DNA of 64,000 nucleotides from Molanna angustata (taxonomy: Eukaryota > Arthropoda > Insecta > Trichoptera > Molannidae): NCBI GenBank assembly GCA_963576475.1, contig OY754968.1:12939107-13003106 (forward strand). The letters are read 5' to 3'. The translations under genes and the position numbers were made by a program. The notes under the pieces were generated by a model, which did no database searches, was not told the origin of the DNA, and saw only the letters and a program-made list of their open reading frames with translations. Below are positions 24,220-35,129 of the stretch, one piece after another. The first letter of the stretch is position 1. Every line of letters begins with the position of its first letter.

Positions 24220-25480
24220 CTACTAAATTTCTTATTCAATACAAATTTATTTCATTTTTTTCTATTGTTTTTTTATATTATTTAAAAAAATATACTACAA
24301 GGTAAATTAATCAATGATTTAAAAGAAAAGTCACATATTTATTGAGCTCATACATCTGTTTTATTATACAGAACTAAAAAACGCTACATCTATAATAGTT
24401 ATACAGAAAATCACAAAAATCTGGGCTAAGTCAAAAAATGCAGGAGGAAAATAAGCAATGTACACTGGTACTTGTTTTTTTAATTTTCATTATATTTAAT
24501 CAGGGGGAAGTATTTGTGAGTTTTAATTTAGTAACACTGCTACCTAAAAAATAAAAATAATTACACCAATATATCCTTTTGATTTCATCTTATCGTGTGA
24601 AATAGCTTTCAGTGTAGAGTTATAATTAGTAAACCTGTCATTATTGCATCCAGTTTCTTGTCTTGGCCAAATGGATCCACGTCCATTGTCAGAGTGATTA
24701 AATTATTTTTTGTATTAATAACAACATTTGTCATTAATATTAATATACTCTTTTACTGTCATTATTTCTTGTATTTATAATTTGTGCTATTATTTTCCAT
24801 CATAATAAAAACTCTTTCTACATTTCTATTTTTACTGAAAACTTGTTGGGTGCGTGTTAAATTAATATTTGACATAGTACCTGTTATTTACCAGAGAAGC
24901 AATATAAAATAAAATAAATTAAATTATTATTACTTGCATTTATAACTTGTATTTGTCATAATTATTAATGTGCTCTGTTTTACAGTTCTATTTTTACAAA
25001 TAATTATTTATTGTATTTATTACTTGTGCTACTGTTATTTGTCATAATTAATAATGGGCCTTTTTTACGTTTCAATTTTACTGTCGATTGTTTTTTTTTT
25101 GCTTCACAACTTGTCGCTAAAAATATGCTTTTATTTACTTTACTATTTTTACTGTGAATAACTTTTATGTATTTTATAACTATGCGTTTATTTTCATAAT
25201 CAATGTTATGCTCAAATTTGAATCTATAATATAATATATTTTTTAAATAGCTAATTGTATTTATTCTCTTTCATTCCTATATTTGTCTCTACATATATTT
25301 TTAATTGTGTGCTTTTATGTGTTTTTGGTATTTGACATACATATTTGTGTTTTTGGTATTTGACATACATATTTGAATTGTTATCTTTTTTATTAATATA
25401 TTTATAAATAAAAAAAAAATACTTATTTAAACCTGTTCTAAAGATAATATATCATGTTTGTATTTTATTCCTTACCCATA
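24220..25480. repeat. Degenerate repeats between the two transposon genes
   Basis: After the transposase polyadenylation region, TTTGTCATAATTATTAAT, TTGTATTTATAATTTGTGCT and CTATTTTTACTG recur three or four times in degenerate form over about 24690-25240. A 29-bp unit with GTGTTTTTGGTATTTGACAT is doubled at about 25317-25374. No open frame of note. Confidence 0.5.
24846..24910 (+). mobile_element. SINE 3' remnant
   Basis: GGGTGCGTGTTAAATTAATA, TTTGACATAGTACCTGTTA and AGAGAAGCAATATAAAATA match the 3' ends of the SINEs at 40040 and 63288. It was presumably inserted after the transposon arrived here or in an ancestor copy. Confidence 0.75.
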
Positions 25481-25530
25481 GGTAAATATAACTAACTACA
25501 TGCATATACAACAAGAATTTCTTGTCCTTT

Positions 25531-27720
25531 GACAACATTAATATACCATCGGTTAAAAATTAAGTTCAAAATAATGAATTTTTGAATGAAAAAAAGTACA
25601 TAATATATAACAGGTGAGATTTATTAAAGGCAAATATGATTTCATATTGATATTACATGTTTAAAGAGCTTTAACTCATAGTTCATTACTTTTCTGAAAG
25701 CAATGTTATATTTCTTCACAATAATATTAGGTCTCAAAACATTCAAAATACTCTCAAGATCTGGAAAATAAAGCTAATCTATTTTTGTTTAAATAATGTA
25801 TGCAACATAAACAATCTACACCAAACTGCAATTAGATTTTGACAACATTAATAGAAAAATACACCATCGGTTAAAAATTAAGTTCATAATAATGAATTTT
25901 ATAATGAAAAAAATATATATTTATATAATATATACATTGCAGGTGAAATTTATTTGCAACTTTGACTTCATTATTGATATTACATGTTTAAAGAGCTTTA
26001 ACTCATAGTTAATTACTTTTCTGAAAGCAATGTTATATTTCTTCACAATAATATTAGGTCTCAAAACATTCAAAATGCTCTCAAGATCTGGAAAATAAAG
26101 CTAATCTCTTTTTGTTTAAATAATGTATGCAACATAAACAATCTACACCAAACTGCAATTAGATTTTGACAACATTAATAGAAAAATACACCATCGGTTA
26201 AAAATTAAGTTCATAATAATGAATTTTATAATGAAAAAAATATATATTTATATAATATATACATTGCAGGTGAAATTTATTTGCAACTTTGACTTCATTA
26301 TTGATATTACATGTTTAAAGAGCTTTAACTCATAGTTCATTACTTTTCTGAAAGCAATGTTATATTTCTTCACAATAATATTAGGTCTCAAAACATTCAA
26401 AATGCTCTCAAGATCTGGAAAATAAAGCTAATCTATTTTTGTTTAAATAATGTATGCAACATAAACAATCTACACCAAACTGCAATTAGATTTTGACAAC
26501 ATTAATAGGAAAATACACCATCGGTTAAAAATTAAGTTCATAATAATGAATTTTAGAATGAAAAAAATATATATTTATATAATATATTATACATTGCAGG
26601 TGAAATTTATTTGCAAATTTGACTTCAAATTGATATTACATGTTTAAAGAGCTTTAACTCATAGTTCATTACTTTTCTGAAAGCAATGTTATATTTCTTC
26701 ACAATAATATTAGGTCTCAAAACATTCAAAATGCTCTCAAGATCTGGAAAATAAAGCTAATCTATTTTTGTTTACATAATGTATGCAACATAAACAATCT
26801 ACACCAAACTGCAATTAGATTTTGACAACATTAATAGGAAAATACACCATCGGTTAAAAATTAAGTTCATAATAATGAATTTTAGAATGAAAAAAATATA
26901 TATTTATATAATATATTATACATTGCAGGTGAAATTTATTTGCAAATTTGACTTCAAATTGATATTACATGTTTAAAGAGCTTTAACTCATAGTTCATTA
27001 CTTTTCTGAAAGCAATGTTATATTTCTTCACAATAATATTAGGTCTCAAAACATTCAAAATGCTCTCAAGATCTGGAAAATAAAGCTAATCTATTTTTGT
27101 TTAAATAATGTATGCAACATAAACAATCTACACCAAACTGCAATTAGATTTTGACAACATTAATAGAAAAATACACCATCGGTTAAAAATTAAGTTCATA
27201 ATAATGAATTTTTTAATGAAAAAAATATATATTTATATAATATATACATTGCAGGTGAAATTTATTTGCAAATTTGACTTCAAATTGATATTACATGTTT
27301 AAAGAGCTTTAAGTTTCTTTACTTTTCTGAAAGCAATGTTATATTTCTTCACAATAATATTAGGTCTCAAAACATTCAAAATGCTCTCAAGATCTGGAAA
27401 ATAAAGCTAATCTATTTTTGTTTAAATAATATATGCAACATAAACAATCTACACCAAACTGCAATTAGATTTTGACAACATTAATAGGAAAATACACCAT
27501 CGGTTAAAAATTAAGTTCATAATAAGAATTTTTTAATGAAAAAAATATATATTTATATAATATACATATACATTGCAGGTGAAATTTATTTGCAAATTTG
27601 ACTTCATATTGATATTACATGTTTAAAGAGCTTTAACTTATAGTTCATTACTTTTCTGAAGATAATGTTATATTTTTCTTCACTATAATATTAGGTCTGA
27701 AAAAATATATTTTTATTCAT
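25531..27720 (-). repeat. ~327-bp tandem array, about 6.7 copies, inside the transposon
   Basis: Units begin GACAACATTAATA..ACACCATCGG at 25531, 25841, 26168, 26495, 26824, 27153 and 27474, giving spacings of 310-329 bp. The copies are highly similar, with small indels in the TATATATTTATATAATATA part. The array stops about 20 bp from the YqaJ stop codon, so it occupies the nuclease gene's 3' flank. Read on the minus strand, GAGAGCATTTT..., AAAGCTCTTTAAACATG and CAATATGAAATCAAATTT line up in order with the 313-bp monomer of the large array at 53276. That suggests shared ancestry. Non-coding. Confidence 0.9.
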
Positions 27721-27737
27721 TTCTGAATTTTATTTAC

Positions 27738-29501
27738 CTATAATACACTTTGGTACAACAATGGATATATATGAACTTTCCATAATGATGATAAAGTTTC
27801 AATGAAATCACACACGTATTCTTCATCATATATCACACACAAAATTTCTACATTCTTTGTTTCGGTGTAGTTATAATCAGCTACACAAAAGTAACCTTTT
27901 TGATGTCCGGTCAAATACATCTGTATTTGCATCTGTGCATTATATTTTTGTGTAGGTTTACCATCTTTAATATAATTTTGATGGGTCATTGCACTCATGG
28001 GACACTTAATTTCAATAATACCATCTTCGCAGATTCCATCGGGTGATCCTGCTATCATTGGGTACTTTTTAGAAAGCATAAGACCACTCTTGTTTATTTT
28101 TTTTCCCAGTTTAATGGAGACAGTTCTGCGCACTTCATCTTCTAATATTCTCCCACGTTTCATAGCTGGTGTATCTGGAATTTTTCCTCCCATAATTAAG
28201 GACACAAGCGTTCCATCATATGTTTTACAACGACTGAATTCAAATGCTCGAGATGCTGTTATTCTTCCATACCTTAACTCATACCAAATACTGTTTTGGT
28301 GTTGTCCTCTGGTCACCTCTTCAATCTTAGCAATAAGTTCGTCTGTCAGAATTAGCTTCTCCAAAAATGTATCACAACATTTCTCTTTGTGTTCAAGTAC
28401 CAGTTGATGCATAGATAAACTTTTTACTTCTTCAACAATATACTCTGGTTGATATTTAAACAACTCACAGTTATCGATATTTCTTTTTTTTCCAATCTCT
28501 AAAAATTTCTTTAGTACCTTGGTATTCGATGGCAAGCTAGGACTTCCGTTTGATAGGTCTTTGGCTGTCATAAATTTCAGACTAGTGCCAACCCTAGACA
28601 GTTTTGATTTCGTCCAGTAACATTCTACGGAAGTACAGGACGGCTCTTCACTCCTGCGATGAATCCACATGAGGAATGCTACGGCATGCTTACAGCCCCC
28701 TTGAGAAGCAATACAATCATGACATTTTGAAGAAATGATTTCTTCTTCTTCTTCATCCACAATCAATGTCACTGCATATAACTTAGCGCGAACCTTATGT
28801 TCTGGGCAAATTTGACATTTCACTGTACACATTTTTCCATCTCGTCTAAGTTGTACATAACTTATAGCGTCATCACCATAAGAAGGCCGTGAGGACCTAA
28901 AAATAAAATCAATAAGTGAGCAGTTATGTAGAGTTCGTGTTATACAACATAATCTTAATCTATAGGTACTCGGGGCAAGCATGATGACTGTTTTGTTTAA
29001 ACTGTAATGTTTTTCGTAATTTTTGACAGTTAAGCGTGGAATGACAAATGCGGTATTTTATTAATTACGCTTTTACAATGAAGTACTGATGAAGTATTTG
29101 TTCCCCCACGCTTTGCTGCCAATATTATAATTCATTTACCATTAATTAGGTAATAAGCATATTATAGAGAACTTCATGAATGTCCAAACGTCAAAATAAG
29201 CCATCATACGACGTTTCCCGTGTATGCTTTTAACTTATGAACACATAATGTAGAGAAAAAGGTGCATATTTTATCGATTTTCGAAATGTTAAATTATGGA
29301 TAAATAAAGTACTTACAGGTGCATATTTTATCGATTTTCGAGATGTTAAATTATAGATAAATAAAGTACTTACATGGAAGTTTTTACGTTTCGAAATTCT
29401 GACGAGCAAAAGTCTTTGTTCGACGCAAAGAAATTTCCGACCATCAAAAGATCCATTCTCGGCAAATTTGAACTATTTGCTTTGATGAATCCTTGTTCCA
29501 T
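27738..29501 (-). CDS. SWIM zinc-finger / YqaJ-type nuclease, two exons, 428 aa
   Basis: Second gene of the transposon. Exon 1 is 29374-29501 (ATG through NVKTS) and exon 2 is 27738-28896. The junction rebuilds an ATG codon and continues SSRPSYGDDAISYVQLRRDG. The donor is GTAAGTAC and the acceptor TTTATTTTTAG. Domains: a SWIM-like zinc site near residues 101-113 (C101, C104, C111, H113). The C-terminal half is a YqaJ/lambda-exonuclease-type fold: RYGRITASRAFEF (about 251-263), GRILEDEV with E295, AGSPDG with D329, IEIKCP with E338 and K340, then AQMQIQMYLTG. The E...D...ExK triad is complete. Known: YqaJ proteins resect DNA ends for single-strand annealing. Its job in ISL2EU transposition is not established. 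It may process ends or help repair after excision. The gene converges on the transposase. AATAAA signals follow the stop codon on the minus strand. Confidence 0.88.
29261..29374. repeat. 57-bp tandem duplication spanning the YqaJ exon-1 donor
   Basis: Two near-identical 57-bp units (GGTGCATATTTTATCGATTT ... ATAAATAAAGTACTTACA), at 29261-29317 and 29318-29374, differ at two positions. The second contains the donor used to end exon 1. The first carries an identical GTAAGTACTTT donor 57 bp downstream in the intron, a potential alternative splice site. Using it would add intron sequence that changes the frame context. Confidence 0.85.
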
Positions 29502-29670
29502 TGCTATTTTATTGTTTTAATTACACACTTAAAATCCCGATTAAATATTACATACACCGATAACACCAAAATAAACACAGGCCAGACCGACAGTGAATGC
29601 GTATATTGCCATAGAACACAGCAAGTTTACTTCTATATTATCTGTAGAACACAGTAAGAAGACGTGAACC

Positions 29671-29688
29671 TACAATATCGTGACGTCA
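29671..29688 (-). repeat. Right inner inverted-repeat motif of the transposon
   Basis: It reads TGACGTCACGATATTGTA on the minus strand, matching the left motif at 21054 except for two bases. About 170 bp separate it from the YqaJ start codon. Confidence 0.7.
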
Positions 29689-29937
29689 TGCTCTCTGATT
29701 CGCTCTGATTGGCGTTTCTCATAAAATGGCGGACTATAATATTTTGTATTTTTATTTTAATAATATTAATATTATTCACTCTTTTAAAATGAAAATAAAT
29801 ACATTTTTTTAAATCTTTATAACCTATTTTATTTTTTAAAATCATAATGTCAATGATTTTTTCTTACTGTCATCACGCCTATTTAACAAACGTATATCTG
29901 TTAAAAAAACTCTAAGTAAAACAGGCGAAAAAAAAAA

Positions 29938-30330
29938 AGACGAGGACCAACTTAGCATTTTTGAAAAAAAGATCCTGCGGCGAATCTACGCAGCTGTCTG
30001 TGAGGGTGGTGTGTGGAGAATCATATACAATCACGAGCTATACCAGCTTTATGATGATATAGACGTTGGAGAATTTATAAGGATTGGGAGACTCAGATGG
30101 CTTGGACATGTGGAGAGGATGAGTGAGCAACTGCCCGCCAGATGAGTCCTTCACCATAGACCAGAGGGTGTGAGGCGTAGCGGGAAACCCAAGTTGAGAT
30201 GGATGGACTGCGTCCAGGGGGACCTGGACTCTTTGGGCGTAGTCAATTGGAGACAAGGAGCCGCTGACAGATCAGAATGGCGAAGACTTCTTTTGGAAGC
30301 CAGGTCCCACCTTGGGATGTGGAGCTGATG
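29938..30330 (+). pseudogene. RTE-type LINE reverse transcriptase 3' end (broken)
   Basis: The plus-strand frame reads ILRRIYAAVCEGGVWRIIYN, RIGRLRWLGHVERMSEQLP, a stop, then GKPKLRWMDCVQGDLDSLG and NWRQGAADRSEWRRLLLEAR before a final stop. This is the C-terminal tail typical of insect endonuclease/reverse-transcriptase (RTE-like) LINEs. The catalytic domains are absent and there is an in-frame TGA near 30145, so it is a dead 5'-truncated copy. It ends in GATGATGATAAT-like tail sequence. Confidence 0.85.
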
Positions 30331-30334
30331 ATGA

Positions 30335-30925
30335 TAATATCTGTTAAAAAAAGGACGACCATTTTGCCTTAACAACTAGTTTGATGTAACTATTTGTAAC
30401 CATAATGTCATCGCGCGTCAATGCAACAGCAACATAGTCGATACCAGCAACTCTTGCATTTTCATTTCCTAAGAGATTTAGTCTTTGAAACGCAAAAAGG
30501 TTATGTGTTTCTGTTTCCGTTATTTGAGTTTTTTTAAACATACGAGTATCTTCATACACTGTACTAGCAACGTTGAGTTTCGTTTAGTTTAGTAGTGAAT
30601 GTAAGGTGATACTTGAAGTGCTTATATGTTGAACCGTACCAACTGGGAGCAAACGCGGAGGATAGTTGTTCATTTTCTAAAGCGAAGGAAGGAAACTCGG
30701 ACTTTATGATGCGTGACAGCACTGGAAAGTCTAACCAATACGAGACAATAGCGCAAAGATAGATCAATACTTTTTTATAAAAGAAAAAAATATCAAACGT
30801 GTTATAATTGTAATTAATTTTGATTCTTTCATTTTCAATTATGATGTAGTAGGGAACTTTACAACATCTTTTTTTACTTATTTTCTTACTTAAACGTAGA
30901 TAACTGTTTGATTTCGATTTAAATA
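30335..30925. other. No gene recognised
   Basis: Mixed-composition sequence. Minus-strand open frames at 30344-30767 overlap but share no recognisable motif. Confidence 0.4.
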
Positions 30926-30931
30926 AAAAAA

Positions 30932-31420
30932 ATATTGGGTTATGGCCAACGCAATACTCCTCACCACCAAGTCACTTCACAAAGTATTCAAAGTTTGTAC
31001 GGAAAATTTACAGCATTTCATAAAATGAGTGTGTTAAATTATTTTTGATTTAAATATTTTATTATGATAACTTGATAATTAATCAATGCCATTTTAAAAT
31101 AAAATAAAAATTTCAAATTTTAAGTTTCCTGAACGTGGGGTCACTTTGAAATATTTGACAGTTAAAAAAAATCAGAAGCACTATTCAGATATCCTTAATC
31201 TAATGAGGTCTAAGCGAGTATTAGATGTACAAATTTGCCTCATTTCAAAATTATTGAATGAGTACTTTAGTATACAATCGATAAAGTATAATAAACACGC
31301 CGTACATAGCACACAGTACACATTACATACACACATATACACACAGGTACATTATAATGAAACTTTTAGAATACAATCTCATCATGATACTAGTTGACAA
31401 TCTGCAATAAAAAAATAACT
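30932..31420 (+). mobile_element. GTGGCC-family element, 3' truncated
   Basis: It starts TATTGGGTTATGGCCAACGC followed by ACTCCTCACCACCAAGTCAC and tracks 7696-8225 through the TCTAAGCGAGTATTAGATGT and ATCGATAAAGTATAATAAAC blocks. It ends near GATAATCTGCAATAAAAAAA without the terminal hairpin. Confidence 0.7.
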
Positions 31421-31741
31421 AAAAGCGCTAATAGTCACCAAGAGAGTCATAAAACGAGGTTTGGTGGAGAATAGTCTTACGGCCGATTTCCCCAAGGCTC
31501 TTTAACTTAAAAAATCACATTTATGAACCACTTTGCGCAAAATTGCATTTCACCAAACAATCTTAGCCTCGCTTAGCGACGTCGGCGCATAAAATTTTAT
31601 GTGGCGGTCTCTAGTGGATGAACGTCACTTAACGCGTTTGACAGATAGATATTTGGGTTACGATTTCGTCGCAGAGTTGTTTTATTATTGAATTTATCTT
31701 TTATTTTGTAAAATTTAAGTTATATATTGTTTATTATCATC

Positions 31742-31804
31742 ATGGAAGATGGCTGGATTCGTGAAATCGTTGAATTGGCAGAATTGGTTGACGAAATAAA
31801 CATG
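31742..31804 (+). pseudogene. Truncated start of a possible Harbinger transposase
   Basis: About 21 codons (MEDGWIREIVELAELVDEIN) are preserved after an ATG. The frame then enters the oppositely oriented Myb-like remnant. No catalytic region remains. The identification rests mainly on the facing Myb-like remnant. Confidence 0.4.
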
Positions 31805-31913
31805 CTCTATCCGTTTGTTTTGAAGCGATTGCTGTGTTTTTTGAAACTAATTCAATTAATTTAGTTTTTTCACTGGGGGTAAAATTTGTAGAACGTTTCC
31901 TTGGTTTATCCAT
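31805..31913 (-). pseudogene. Truncated start of a Harbinger Myb/SANT-like protein
   Basis: The minus-strand frame MDKPRKRSTNFTPSEKTKLI continues to about 35 residues before the deletion junction. The NFTPSEKTKLIELV pattern is the first helix region of the Myb-like DNA-binding protein that accompanies Harbinger transposases. Confidence 0.6.
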
Positions 31914-32652
31914 AATTATACTCTGCTAAATATTATACTCTGATAAATATGCGCGTCCCGTGTCGAACAATCTAAACAATCAACAAGTGTGAAGCGAATA
32001 ACAGCCATGACAGCGAGTATATCCTAGGATGTACACCGATTTTTTAAACCTAACCTACAAAAGTTTGGTAAAAATAGGTTGGTTAGGTTTGTCTGTAGTT
32101 ATAATTGCGATTGGCGTGAGCCAGTTGCATCATATATAAAATAAAATTAACAAATATTAAAATAAAATAACTAAATTGGTGTGAATACTAAATAAACTGT
32201 CTGTACATGATGTGTCAAAAACAAAAACTGGTGTACAAACAAGGCAGCTAGCGCCGCTGGCACCATCTGATGGCGCCAGCGGCAATTACCTATACTCATG
32301 TCATGAGATCAAAGTAATGCTTTTTTATAATTAATTTATATATATAGAGTAAAAATCGTGAAATTCACACGTTAGAATATTTTTATGATATTTTTATAGT
32401 TAATTATGTATTTCTTATTTGTATATTTTTTAAAGTAACGTTATCTTGAGTCCATATTCATGTTCACCGGAAACATAACAAAAAATAATCCTGACATCAA
32501 CATAGTGTGGCTGTTATTTGTTAGTGAAATACAAATTTATTAAGTAAGCCACATAAGGATTTAAGTTTCGAATGGGTACTTAGCTGATGTTCGGTTTTGA
32601 GGGACTTTGGAGAAATCGGCAATTAGTGACACAATAATAAATAATATTTTTT

Positions 32653-32930
32653 AACATATTTTTTATTATCTCAATAGAGACGAAGTTGGAATATTTACTG
32701 TAGAAGAACCGGAAAATCAAGGCACCTACAGGGCTTACGACCTGTCATCGGCTGGTTTACGTGATCACTTTATGCGCTTGCGCAAAGTTCACCAATTATG
32801 CCTTTTTTAATGAGATCCCTATCAATTTAATTTTGAAAGTTCTATATATTGTAATACTGAAATTCTTTTCGCTTGAAAATAAGGATTTTTTACTACAGCC
32901 ATCTATGCAATAATAAAAAAAATTCGATAA
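32653..32930 (+). mobile_element. MITE (TCTCAATAGAGACGAAG family), partial
   Basis: AACATATTTTTTATTATCTC then CAATAGAGACGAAGTTGGAA opens the copy. GGCACCTACAGGGCTTACGA, TGCGCTTGCGCAAAGTTCAC and ACAGCCATCTATGCAATAAT follow in family order. The second arm is missing. Confidence 0.8.
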
Positions 32931-32977
32931 ACAATATTATTAGAACAAGAACGGAATTGTTAGACATTGTTATAAGA

Positions 32978-33144
32978 ATTAAACACAAACTATACTTTGT
33001 ATGTTTCCACTTGTTTATTTTACTTGTTCCACTTGTTTAGTTTACATCCACCTGAGGAAGGGAACGGACGTTCCCGAAACAAGTAAACTAATGAACAAGT
33101 AAAATAAACAAGTGGAAACATACAAAGTATAGTTTGTGTTTAAT
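32978..33144. repeat. Foldback palindrome with ~60-bp arms
   Basis: The left arm TTAAACACAAACTATACTTT...CACTTGTTTATTTTACTTGT is returned inverted on the right (ACAAGTAAAATAAACAAGTG...AAAGTATAGTTTGTGTTTAA) almost perfectly. The centre contains GGGAACGGACGTTCCC. A second short CACTTGTTTAGTTTAC unit is nested in the left arm. It is a MITE-like foldback or a hairpin-tailed remnant. No coding sequence. Confidence 0.85.
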
Positions 33145-33149
33145 TTAAA

Positions 33150-34045
33150 TAATTGATTAAATATTAATTTCCACAAATTTGAAGCCTCCACGTTTGATTA
33201 TTTATTGTTATAAGAGTTGCAACACTATTACCATAAACATTGGGTTGGTCGGACGAATAGCAACGAAGAATGTTAGGAGGGAATTTAAAGACTCACGAGG
33301 ATAATCATTTAAGAATTATTTCATACTTAAATATAACGAAAATAAAAAAAAATGCGATTGTATCATTATTTGATTTGCGTATCGTTTGTATGGCAACATG
33401 GAGCACATGGCGGACAGGGTTGAGAAAATGACCATGGGGCGTGTCAATGGTCCCTAACCGCCCGAGAAAGCACTTCTCTATGATTAGACAACATTTCCGT
33501 AACATCCGCGAAATCACTATCCACCTAACCTAGATCAGCACCTATAGTCTATCGATATCGATAATACCTATATCAATACTAACTCGTTCAACTCTTTTCT
33601 CTAACTTTCCTCATTAAAATTATTTGCCTTTGATACGTTTTCTTCCAGTAATTGCATTACGGTTGAGAGAACTTTTTTATCAGAGTTGATGCAAAAATAA
33701 CATATAGACATGATTCTTCAATATGCTCAGGTGGTATAATGATCAAAAGTTATTCATTGAGTATAATGATCAAAAATTATTTGCACAACTCACCAATGAA
33801 TGGATTTCATCTGTTGGGCAATGATTATGGTTATCTGACTGATGTTTTCTTCGATTATATAAAACACAAGGGCACTTTTTTGAAACATTTATGCACAAAA
33901 ACATACCCTCAAATAAATTGTGTTATTTTCTGATTTGCATATTTATATGTAAATAATTTTAAGCGAAGGAAAGAAGATACAAATTCAACTACATATGTAA
34001 TTGACTTTTTTTCGTTTTATTATGGTGGTATATGGATAGGTTTTT
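33150..34045. other. No gene recognised
   Basis: There are no supported exons. A short duplicated ATGATCAAAA.TTATT phrase occurs near 33739 and 33767, and CTATCGATATCGATAA near 33547. Confidence 0.4.
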
Positions 34046-34050
34046 CCTTT

Positions 34051-35028
34051 TTACCCTCCACACTATGGAATAGTGGAGAGTCATGATTTCACAATTATAA
34101 AGCGTATTTTATTCACATCAATTTCTTAACGGGTATCATGTAGAGAGTGCACACTATGAGTTTCGTCGTGATGTGTTTGGTATGGCGTACGGCGTATGGC
34201 GTATGGCGTACGGCGTTCGGCGTACGGATTATCCTTTTTGTGTCCTCTCTACAGCCCAAACTATAAGTCCGATTGACTTCATATTCATATCATATATTAT
34301 GTGAAGTGCATATACTTAGAGCTGATTAGTTTTCCATAGATATCCGTTAATTTCTTCTCTATGATTTCATCTGTCCAAATTTTCAAAATGCTCTCACGGT
34401 CTGGAAAATCGAGGTATTTTATACTGTTTAAAATTTTGAAACAATAAAAATACACTCATTAAAAATGCATTCAAGGATTGTCAAAATTTAAAGAGAAAAA
34501 TCTATGGTATGCCATATCAATGTAAAATAATTTTCATACTTGTATGAAAAATGTATATAACAGAAATAAAATAGCTTCTGTATGGGAAAATTGAGTGATC
34601 AACTTCATATTGATATTGTATGTGTCTCTATAGACAAGTGTATTTTTTACTCTCCACTTCTATCTTCCTCAAGGGGTAGGCAGTGAGAACCGAACACTGC
34701 ATTCTTCTATCTTGACACATACATCGCCTCATCAACATTGATACACTGTCTCATACGTGCACATCTTGCTAGTAATGCAATTTTACTTAAAATTTCTCAA
34801 CAGGTATCATGGAGAAAGTGCATACCAACTATGAGTTTCGTGACAATGTGTGTATGATGTATTGTGAAAAATTTTGTCCTCTGGGAATCTTATATTTATT
34901 TAAGAATCTAATAAAAATGTATGTAGGTACTTCATAAAATTTCATTTAGAGTTTTTTAACATTTCAAGTAGAAAAAATGAACGCTTAATATGGTGTGTAG
35001 AGTTTAATGATGGCCACAACCCACTCGT
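34051..35028 (-). mobile_element. GTGGCC-family element with a single satellite-like monomer
   Basis: On the minus strand it begins ACGAGTGGGTTGTGGCCATC and ends in the hairpin ACTCTCCACTATTCCATAGTGTGGAGGGT. The interior holds a single diverged copy of the monomer amplified at 53276 (GTGAGAGCATTTTGAAAATT, then ATGGAAAACTAATCAGCTCT, then ATATGAAGTCAATCGGACTT). A CGTACGCC-type short tandem repeat lies at 34180-34227. It therefore shows the element before amplification of its centre. A GGGGTAGGCAGTG dispersed repeat lies at 34675. No coding frame. Confidence 0.7.
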
Positions 35029-35129
35029 CTATCATGGAACCGACGGTATGGCCTATCAGCGGAGACTTCTTATTGGTTGTTAAATTAAAATTTTACATGT
35101 AACACTGATGTATAGCTGTTTGTCTTCAA

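Larger units (their letters stand above)
20988..29731. mobile_element. ISL2EU-type DNA transposon encoding THAP transposase and YqaJ nuclease
   Basis: Two convergent spliced genes, a THAP/DDE transposase (plus) and a SWIM/YqaJ nuclease (minus), sit between inverted end sequences. Seen: CGCCATTT at 20988-20995 is answered by AAATGGCG at 29724-29731. An inner TGACGTCATGGTATTGTA at 21054 matches, inverted at 29671-29688, at 16 of 18 positions. The exact outer ends and target duplication were not resolved, so the limits are approximate. Known: Repbase-style ISL2EU elements pair an IS5-like THAP transposase with a YqaJ-domain protein. Inside are a ~327-bp tandem array (25531-27720), a SINE remnant (24846-24910) and a small MITE (22265-22582). 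Both genes are open with intact catalytic residues, so the copy is young or recently active. Confidence 0.8.
31482..32622. mobile_element. Harbinger-derived internal-deletion element
   Basis: The ends are imperfectly inverted: GCCGATTTCCCCAAGGCTC on the left, GGGACTTTGGAGAAATCGGC on the right. Inside, two gene starts face each other: a plus-strand MEDGWIREIVELAELVDEIN at 31742 and a minus-strand MDKPRKRSTNFTPSEKTKLI at 31913. The second is the start of a Myb/SANT-like protein of PIF/Harbinger elements; the first may be the start of the transposase. The bodies of both genes are gone and the two heads are fused near 31803, as in deletion-type non-autonomous copies. The exact TSD was not resolved. 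A GCCGCTGGC / GCCAGCGGC hairpin lies at 32253-32287. Confidence 0.65.

Noticed and set aside
27997..28407. Plus-strand 136-codon open frame opposite the YqaJ exon
   Set aside because: It is the antisense shadow of the nuclease domain.
28897..28982. An upstream ATG extending the large YqaJ exon at its 5' side
   Set aside because: That stretch is intron. A T-rich acceptor at 28897 and the upstream exon 29374-29501 give the family-typical N-terminus SNLPRMDLLMVGNFFASNKD.
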